Source: JAVWGW01 sp036651575
Lineage (GTDB): Bacteria; Actinomycetota; Coriobacteriia; Coriobacteriales; Eggerthellaceae
Reading direction: 5' to 3'
Length of the DNA stretch: 27,006 nt
NCBI GenBank assembly: GCA_036651575.1
Contig: JAVVXN010000015.1
Span: 1-27,006, forward strand
Shown here: in pieces, positions 21,608 through 27,006 of the stretch
Layout: the number at the start of each line of letters is the position of its first letter
Position numbering within the stretch: position 1 is the stretch's first letter
The notes under the pieces: generated by a model
Database searches by the model: none
What the model was told of the DNA's origin: nothing
Seen by the model: the letters and a program-made list of their open reading frames with translations, nothing else
Program-made: the position numbers and the translations under genes

Positions 21608-21619
21608 TACAATAGTTTT
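21608..21619 (+). promoter_or_regulatory. Promoter for a leaderless transcript
   Basis: TACAAT (21608-21613) ends 6 nt before ATG 21620, which places the start codon at +1. The -35 region is poor. No ribosome binding site stands before the ATG, in agreement with leaderless translation, which is frequent in actinobacteria. Confidence 0.5.
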
Positions 21620-22522
21620 ATGATTACGATTCAAAAACACGACACCGGTGCTGCCGTCGAAGACGTTCAGCAAAAACTTGCCACCCTGGAGTTTCTTCTT
21701 GACGACCAGGTGACGGGCACTTTCGATGAGGCTACCGCTGCGGCAGTGTCGGCTTTTTGCGGCGCGAATGGTCTCGAGACAAGCGAAGTGGTTACCGAAA
21801 AAGTATGGGCGGCTCTCGTTGATGCCAGTTTCCAACTGGGAGATCGCACGCTTTATTTGAAGATGCCTTATTTTCACGGTCACGATGTATCCCAACTGCA
21901 AAACGCGCTCGGGGCTTTAGGCTTTGCCTGTGGCAGCAACGACACCATTTTTGGAGCTTACACCGAATTGGCGCTGCGCAAATTTCAAACAAATCTTGGC
22001 TTACCCGCCGATGGTATCGCGGGAGCCTTGACGTACGGGGCGCTTAACAACCTCCATCATTCCTGGGAAGGGAAGATGTCTTCGCAGCTTTCCCCTTACC
22101 TCGGCTTTGCTCGTGCAGCTGACGTGTTGGAAACCAACGCTTTGTGCTTGTTCGGCACCACTGATTTCACGCGAAGTGTTGCTTCGCGCATGTCGAACCT
22201 TGCGCTTGCGACCAACCCCGCTTCAAAAATAATCAGCGCCGATTCGCTGTCGGTTGTTCCCGGTGCGGATATGCTGCTGGTTCATATCGTCTTACCAGGG
22301 CAGGAGATTCAGGAATGCGTGCCGCGGATCGCCTACGAGGATGAATCGACGCTTTCTTTGCGTCTTCATTCCGCTCTTGAGTCCATCGTGGCAACGCCTT
22401 CGCGCATCGCCCTCGAACTGCCAAGCGCCAGGTGGCAGGATGCGGGTGCCGGTCGTTCTGCTCAGCACTTCGCAATCACTTTGCTCGATGCTCTTTGTGC
22501 ATCGCTTGCCATATCCGACTGA
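21620..22522 (+). CDS. Protein with two peptidoglycan-binding domains, C-terminal domain unknown
   Basis: This 300-aa protein has two PG_binding_1 modules. The first (about 4-62) has GAAVEDVQQKLATLEFL and GTFDEATAAAVSAFCGANGL. The second (about 77-142) has HDVSQLQNALGALGFA, TELALRKFQTNLGLPADGIA and GALTYGAL. There is no signal peptide or membrane helix, so it should be cytoplasmic unless exported in another way. The C-terminal half has alternating hydrophobic strands but no visible zinc ligands of an amidase. The architecture recalls CwlM of mycobacteria (two such modules plus an amidase-like domain, a cytoplasmic regulator of MurA). With glmU 17 nt downstream, a regulatory role in wall-precursor synthesis is an attractive inference. 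Confidence 0.72.
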   Translation: MITIQKHDTGAAVEDVQQKLATLEFLLDDQVTGTFDEATAAAVSAFCGANGLETSEVVTEKVWAALVDASFQLGDRTLYLKMPYFHGHDVSQLQNALGALGFACGSNDTIFGAYTELALRKFQTNLGLPADGIAGALTYGALNNLHHSWEGKMSSQLSPYLGFARAADVLETNALCLFGTTDFTRSVASRMSNLALATNPASKIISADSLSVVPGADMLLVHIVLPGQEIQECVPRIAYEDESTLSLRLHSALESIVATPSRIALELPSARWQDAGAGRSAQHFAITLLDALCASLAISD

Positions 22523-22539
22523 AGCTACGAAAGGTCTGC

Positions 22540-23931
22540 ATGGAAGCCTCTGCTATAGTTCTCGCCGCGGGTGCGGGCACCCGAATGAAATCCCGGAAAC
22601 CGAAGGTTGCTCATGAGCTTTTGGGGAAACCGATAATTTCTTGGGTTATTGATGCCGCCCGTTGTGCTGGCATTTCCTCCATCATCAGCGTGCTGGGCCA
22701 TGAACGCGAACAGGTCATTCCTCTCGTAGAGGCCGAAACGCACCTGGTATTTCAAGAAAATCGATGGGGAACAGGCGATGCGGTGGCGGTATGCCGTGAA
22801 GCGTTTGCGGATAAAACGGGCTCCGTTGTCGTGCTGTCGGGGGATTCTCCCCTTATCGCGCCGGAAACTATTCAATCGTTGGTGCGTTGCCGCGAAGAGG
22901 CGGGCGCAGCCATGGTTGTCTTGACGATGGAGATGGATAACCCAACCGGATATGGCCGCATTGTGCGCGATGCGAGAGGCCAGGTTGAGCGCATCGTCGA
23001 GCAGAAGGATTGCACCGAGGCGCAGGCGGGTATCACCGAATGCAATTCTGGTTTCTATTGCTTTGACATCGAGGAGCTTTTTTCTGCATTATCGCAGGTG
23101 AGTAATGATAATGCGCAGGGCGAGTATTACTTGACCGACGTGTTGGAAATCTGTCGCGAAGCTGGGCGGGATGTTATTGCCCTCAAGACGGACTCGCCTG
23201 AAGAGTGCGCGGGAATTAATTCGCGGGTCCAATTGGCTGAAGCGGCCACTTGCATGCAGCGTCGAATTAATAAAGCTCATATGGTGGCCGGTGTTACCAT
23301 GACGGATCCTTCTTTGGTATGGATCGGGCCGGATGTGAAGCTTTCATCTGATGTGGAACTGCTGCCGCTCACGTTTCTGATGGGAACGACGGTTGTCGGC
23401 GAAGGAAGCATTATCGGTCCTAACAGTCGTTTGACCGACACCTGCGTTGGGTCGGCGTGTGTCGTTGACGAAACGGTGGCAATACAGGCGCAAATCGATG
23501 ATGAGGTGATGTGCGGTCCGCGCACCTATCTTCGTCCGGGTGCCCATTTATGCTGCGGTTCCAAGGCGGGTACTCACGTCGAAATCAAAAACTCCACGGT
23601 GGGGAAAGGTTCAAAAGTTCCCCATTTAAGCTATATCGGTGATGCGACGATCGGCGTGGGGGTGAACATCGGCGCCGGTACGATTACCTGCAACTACGAT
23701 GGAGCCCGTAAGCATAAGACCATCATCGGTGATGGTGCTTTTATTGGAAGCGATACGATGCTCGTCGCGCCGGTATCTATCGGGGATGAGGCGATTGTTG
23801 GTGCAGGTTCGACGATTACCCGCGATGTGAGTGCGCGGGCGTTGGGGCTTGAACGCAACAAGCAAATCGAAATTCCTGATTGGAAAGATCATCAGCGAAA
23901 AAAGCACGAATCCGATGATCGAAAGTCGTGA
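22540..23931 (+). CDS. glmU: Bifunctional GlmU (GlcN-1-P acetyltransferase / GlcNAc-1-P uridyltransferase)
   Basis: This 463-aa enzyme makes UDP-N-acetylglucosamine. The N-terminal pyrophosphorylase domain has VLAAGAGTRMKSRKPKV (7-23, R15 catalytic) and GDSPLI. The C-terminal left-handed beta-helix has TYLRPGAHL, KVPHLSYIGD with the catalytic H362, and GAGTITCNYDG. Length and order match the family. ATG 22540 has AAAGG upstream and lies 17 nt after the peptidoglycan-binding gene, so the two form an operon. The tail is Lys/Asp/His-rich (DHQRKKHESDDRKS). Confidence 0.96.
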   Translation: MEASAIVLAAGAGTRMKSRKPKVAHELLGKPIISWVIDAARCAGISSIISVLGHEREQVIPLVEAETHLVFQENRWGTGDAVAVCREAFADKTGSVVVLSGDSPLIAPETIQSLVRCREEAGAAMVVLTMEMDNPTGYGRIVRDARGQVERIVEQKDCTEAQAGITECNSGFYCFDIEELFSALSQVSNDNAQGEYYLTDVLEICREAGRDVIALKTDSPEECAGINSRVQLAEAATCMQRRINKAHMVAGVTMTDPSLVWIGPDVKLSSDVELLPLTFLMGTTVVGEGSIIGPNSRLTDTCVGSACVVDETVAIQAQIDDEVMCGPRTYLRPGAHLCCGSKAGTHVEIKNSTVGKGSKVPHLSYIGDATIGVGVNIGAGTITCNYDGARKHKTIIGDGAFIGSDTMLVAPVSIGDEAIVGAGSTITRDVSARALGLERNKQIEIPDWKDHQRKKHESDDRKS

Positions 23932-24010
23932 TAGTAGGGTGATTTCTCGGATTTGTTTTCCTGGTGAGAGAAAATTCGAGTAAGTATAGATTTAACGGGG
24001 CACATCGATA

Positions 24011-24025
24011 ACCGTTTATAACGGT
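24011..24025. promoter_or_regulatory. Small palindrome upstream of prs
   Basis: ACCGTT-TAT-AACGGT forms perfect 6-bp arms 29 nt before the prs start. It may be an operator or a hairpin in the leader. It does not resemble the PurR box I know, so no regulator is proposed. Confidence 0.25.
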
Positions 24026-24053
24026 CGCGCACAACGACGAAGGAGCACGTGCA

Positions 24054-25025
24054 ATGACAGAGATGCAGAAAAGTATGGCCGTATTTTCCGGCTCAGCAAA
24101 TCCCGAGCTCGCAGAGGAAATCGCCGACTGCCTGGGTGTTGCCTTGGGAAACGTTAAGCTGGAAAAGTTCGCCAACGGTGAAATCTATGCACGCTATCTG
24201 GAAAGCGTGCGCGGTGCCGATGTGTTCATCATTCAATCGGTTGCCGGTGCGCACGTCAACGATTCGCTGATGGAGCTGCTTATTATGGTAGATGCCGCCA
24301 AACGCGCTTCTGCACGCACGGTCACGGCAGTGCTTTCCCATTACGGCTATGCGCGCCAAGATCGCAAGGCCGCTTCGCGCGAACCCATCACCGCAAAACT
24401 TATCGCCAACCTTATGACGGTGGCGGGCGTCGACCGCACCATCACCATCGATTTGCACCAAGGGCAGATTCAAGGCTTTTTCGACACGCCGGTAAATCAC
24501 TTGACCGCGCTGCCTATCTTGGCGGATTACTTCAAGGCGAAGAATTTCGATAAGGAACGTCTGTGCATCGTCAGTCCCGATGTGGGTCGTGCCAAGGCAG
24601 CCAAGAAGCTCTCCGATATCATGGAAGCCGATCTGGCCATCATGCACAAGGGTCGTCCCGGCCACAACAAAGCCGAAATTACGGCGCTTATCGGTGATGT
24701 CGAAGGTAAAATCTGCCTGGTCAACGACGATATGATCGATACGGCGGGCACGCTGTGTGCCGCGGTGCAAACGCTGAAGAACAAGGGTGCTGAAAAAGTG
24801 TATGTGTGTGCGACGCATCCTGTGTTTTCGGGCCCCGCTTATGAGCGCCTTGAAAATGCCGATATCGAAGAGGTCGTGGTGTGCAACACCATCGACGTGC
24901 CGCTGGAATATCAGACGGGCAAGATCAAGGTCATTTCGGTGGCTCCGCTTTTGGCGCGCGCCATTATGAACGTATACGGCAACGGCTCGGTTGCGGCGCT
25001 GTTCGATCCTGATTTCGCGCTGTAA
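24054..25025 (+). CDS. prs: Ribose-phosphate pyrophosphokinase
   Basis: This 323-aa cytoplasmic PRPP synthetase feeds nucleotide, His and Trp synthesis. The family regions FANGEIYARYLESVRGADVF, YGYARQDRKAASREPITAKL, DLHQGQIQGFFD and the PRPP loop VNDDMIDTAGTLCAA are intact. Length is normal. ATG 24054 follows GAAGGAG. The intergenic stretch from glmU (122 nt) carries a palindrome and a weak -10-like TATAGA (23985-23990). The gene order glmU-prs-pth is the same as in many Gram-positive bacteria. Confidence 0.96.
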   Translation: MTEMQKSMAVFSGSANPELAEEIADCLGVALGNVKLEKFANGEIYARYLESVRGADVFIIQSVAGAHVNDSLMELLIMVDAAKRASARTVTAVLSHYGYARQDRKAASREPITAKLIANLMTVAGVDRTITIDLHQGQIQGFFDTPVNHLTALPILADYFKAKNFDKERLCIVSPDVGRAKAAKKLSDIMEADLAIMHKGRPGHNKAEITALIGDVEGKICLVNDDMIDTAGTLCAAVQTLKNKGAEKVYVCATHPVFSGPAYERLENADIEEVVVCNTIDVPLEYQTGKIKVISVAPLLARAIMNVYGNGSVAALFDPDFAL

Positions 25026-25034
25026 GAACATTCG

Positions 25035-25592
25035 ATGTATCTGATCGTCGGCCTGGGTAATCCAGGGGAAGAATACGAACATACGCGGCATAATGCCGGC
25101 TTTGACACGCTTGACCGCATTGCGGAAGCGCTGGGAGCGCGCTACTGGAAAACGGAGTGCGGCGCGCTTACGGCTCGAGCGGTTTACCATGATGAGGATC
25201 TGATATTGGCGAAGCCGCAAAGCTTCATGAACACGTCGGGTGGTCCGGTTAAGCAGCTCTGCAATGCCTACGGAATAGAACCCGATCATGTCGTCGTTAT
25301 CCACGACGAACTCGATATCGATCCGGGCACCATTCGGGTGAAGTTTGGCGGGGGTCATGCGGGGCATAACGGTTTGAAGTCCTTGTGCGACAAGCTGCAA
25401 ACGCGCGATTGGTTGCGGGTGCGTATTGGAGTAGGGCGTCCTCCCGGACGTATGAACGTAGCCGATTACGTGCTCTCGCGGCCAAAAAAAGAAGCTGCCG
25501 ATGATTTTGAGGCAGCTGTTCATCGAGGTTCCGAAGCGGTTTTCTTCCTGCTTGATAACGGTTTGGAAAAAACCCAACAAGAGTTTAACTAG
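25035..25592 (+). CDS. pth: Peptidyl-tRNA hydrolase
   Basis: This 185-aa enzyme releases peptides from peptidyl-tRNA. VGLGNPGEEYEHTRHNAGF contains the catalytic H19 and substrate N9; KPQSFMNTSGGPV, HDELDIDPGTIRVKFGGGHAGHNGLKS and RIGVGRP are typical. ATG 25035 is 9 nt after the prs stop, so the two are co-transcribed; the usual prs-pth order supports the call. Confidence 0.95.
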   Translation: MYLIVGLGNPGEEYEHTRHNAGFDTLDRIAEALGARYWKTECGALTARAVYHDEDLILAKPQSFMNTSGGPVKQLCNAYGIEPDHVVVIHDELDIDPGTIRVKFGGGHAGHNGLKSLCDKLQTRDWLRVRIGVGRPPGRMNVADYVLSRPKKEAADDFEAAVHRGSEAVFFLLDNGLEKTQQEFN

Positions 25593-25601
25593 GTAGAATC
25601 G

Positions 25602-26972
25602 ATGCGGTCTGTTATTGCAAACGATCGAACGAAGGTCTATGCGCTCTTCGTTATCGTTATGCTGGGTGCTGCTCTGGGGAATTTGTCCCAGACGGCACTC
25701 AACGCGATGCTTTCCAGTGTTGTGTCCGAATTTGCTTTGAGTATGAGTCTCGGTCAGTGGCTTACGACCATCTATATGCTCACCCTTGGCGCGGTCGTGC
25801 CTCTTTCGGCGTTTTTTATGCGTCGCTTCTCTCTTAAAAATCTTATTTTTATGGCGTTTGGTTTTTTTCTGGCAGGCGCGCTCCTCGATCTTGTTGCGTG
25901 GGATTTTGGGTCGCTTCTTTTTGGGCGGGTACTCCAGGCGATTGCGTCGGGGATCTTGTTGCCTCTTGTACAGACGATTGCCGTGACGCGTTTTCGGGAA
26001 AATCGCCGGGCAACAGCTATGGGGGTTGCGGGTATCGCTTTGGGGTTTGCGCCCAATATCGGTCCGACTATCGGGGGCCTTCTGGTGGGATCGGCAGGTT
26101 GGCGCAGTTTTTTTGTACTGCTGGTCGTGTTTTCGGTGATTTTGCTGGGCGCAACGGCCGTATGCCTCGATTCCGAAAAAATTCCTTCCAATCCCTTGCC
26201 GCTTGAATCGGTGTCGTTTGCGCTTTCGACGCTCGGGTTCGGTGGCCTACTGCTTGCTTTCTCAAACGCCTCCAATTTCTCCTTGACCGATCCGGTGGTG
26301 TGGGTGGCGCTTCTGGTTGGTGTTGTGTGTTTGGTGCTCTTTGTCGTTCGGCAAAATCGCATCGATAACCCCTTAATCAATATGAATATTTTTGCGTCTC
26401 GACAATTTGGCATCGGGTTTGTGGCCCAGTGCTTGTTGTTTGCGTCATTTTTGGGTATTACGTTGGTTGTGCCTCTGTACGTCGAAGGGCTCTGTGGTGC
26501 TACGGCGCTCGAGGCGGGTTTTGTTTTGTTGCCAGGGACGATCGCCGCGCTTGTCATCAATCCGCTTGCAGGGGTTTTGACCGATCGCGTGGGGGTGCGC
26601 CCCGTGGTGGTCTGCGCGGGGGTTTGTCTGGTGGCGGGAGCGGTGGGGATGGTCTTTATTGATCAACGGACTTCGCTTGCGCTGGTGATGTTTTGGCAAG
26701 GGGTTCGAAGTGTTGGCATTGCCGGACTTATTGGGCCATTGACCTCCTGGAGTCTCGCTAAGCTGTCGCGCGAAATTGTTACCGATGGCAGCTCGTTTTG
26801 CGTTGCGGCGCGTCAGGTGTGCGCTTCTTTAGGCACGGCGGCTATGGTGTTTCTCATCACGACGACGGCAACCCTTGCGGTTGACCCAGCGCTGGGCTAT
26901 CAGCTTGCCTTCGGCTGCTCTGCCCTGCTCGCCGCAGGGACGTTGGCTTGTATTTTTTGGTGGGAGCCTTAG
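25602..26972 (+). CDS. MFS multidrug transporter, DHA2 (EmrB/QacA) type
   Basis: This 456-aa membrane protein has about 14 hydrophobic segments. The first part shows the DHA2 pattern: QTALNAMLSSVVSEFALSMS, WLTTIYMLTLGAVVPLSAFF, LLFGRVLQAIASGILLPLVQ and the motif C-like region ALGFAPNIGPTIGGLLV. It probably exports drugs or other amphiphiles by proton antiport; the substrate is unknown. The motif D1 acidic residue common in QacA is here NLSQTALN rather than LDxTIVN, so the usual Asp is absent. It starts 9 nt after pth and may be expressed from the same message. Confidence 0.85.
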   Translation: MRSVIANDRTKVYALFVIVMLGAALGNLSQTALNAMLSSVVSEFALSMSLGQWLTTIYMLTLGAVVPLSAFFMRRFSLKNLIFMAFGFFLAGALLDLVAWDFGSLLFGRVLQAIASGILLPLVQTIAVTRFRENRRATAMGVAGIALGFAPNIGPTIGGLLVGSAGWRSFFVLLVVFSVILLGATAVCLDSEKIPSNPLPLESVSFALSTLGFGGLLLAFSNASNFSLTDPVVWVALLVGVVCLVLFVVRQNRIDNPLINMNIFASRQFGIGFVAQCLLFASFLGITLVVPLYVEGLCGATALEAGFVLLPGTIAALVINPLAGVLTDRVGVRPVVVCAGVCLVAGAVGMVFIDQRTSLALVMFWQGVRSVGIAGLIGPLTSWSLAKLSREIVTDGSSFCVAARQVCASLGTAAMVFLITTTATLAVDPALGYQLAFGCSALLAAGTLACIFWWEP

Positions 26973-27006
26973 CGGCTCTGACGCCCTGGCTTATGAAGGC
27001 GCGCGA

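Noticed and set aside
23086..23114. GCATTATC...GATAATGC inverted repeat inside glmU
   Set aside because: Eight-bp arms with a 13-nt loop in the middle of a conserved coding region; chance or codon constraint is enough.
24093..25580. 495-codon open frame on the - strand opposite prs and pth
   Set aside because: It is antisense to two well-conserved genes, has no recognisable domain, and is explained by codon bias of the + strand genes.
1..27006. CRISPR arrays, insertion sequences, phage genes, toxin-antitoxin pairs
   Set aside because: I looked for regularly spaced repeats, transposase motifs and terminal inverted repeats and saw none.

Overview
The window looks like chromosome from an anaerobic, moderately GC-balanced actinobacterium of class Coriobacteriia, order Eggerthellales. 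I base this on a secretin-less Tad pilus locus, an Ltp-type lipoprotein remnant, the duplicated-FeoA feo locus, a FtsB-Ppx gene pair and the codon usage. A small-genome member such as Cryptobacterium is a guess from memory, not a demonstrated identity. Nearly all genes lie on the + strand; the exceptions are an apgM-family gene (about 10.8-12.0 kb), a dtxR-family regulator (17.4-17.8 kb) and a proposed small RNA (about 17.83-17.96 kb).

Layout. 1-320: coding-like tail of an unidentified gene, then tRNA-Val(TAC) with a strong terminator. 320-907: no intact gene; 557-907 holds a decayed Ltp-repeat lipoprotein. 908-10721: a Tad/Flp tight-adherence pilus operon (cpaB-like, tadZ, tadA, tadB, tadC, flp, several TadE-like pseudopilins, a large TadG-like protein, two small accessory genes). 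No secretin and no prepilin peptidase are present. 10777-13974: an alkaline-phosphatase-superfamily enzyme of the ApgM type, divergent from threonine synthase thrC; this arrangement suggests the alternative homoserine kinase rather than glycolytic mutase. A ModE-type DNA-binding protein follows thrC. 14.0-17.8 kb: ferrous iron uptake (feoA, feoA, feoB, FeoB-associated Cys-rich protein) ending against a convergent dtxR-family repressor. 18.0-20.15 kb: a short ORF, a FtsB/DivIC-like protein and a Ppx/GppA phosphatase. Then tRNA-Leu(TAA), a polyprenyl diphosphate synthase, a peptidoglycan-binding protein, glmU, prs, pth and a DHA2 drug transporter.

The most interesting part is the iron region. 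Three 16-bp palindromes of the form GTTA-N8-TAAC lie before feoA, before feoB and at 17967-17982. The third overlaps the -10 element of a minus-strand promoter. That promoter would make a roughly 134-nt structured RNA ending in a 12-bp intrinsic terminator, before the dtxR gene. Its first hairpin displays a 20-nt loop containing CCUCCUU, an anti-Shine-Dalgarno sequence. Each imperfect pair in its two other stems is A.C on the + strand but G.U on the - strand, which argues that the - strand RNA is the functional one. I propose an iron-repressed small RNA analogous in logic to RyhB or FsrA; a dtxR leader/attenuator is the main alternative. All of this is read by eye and untested.
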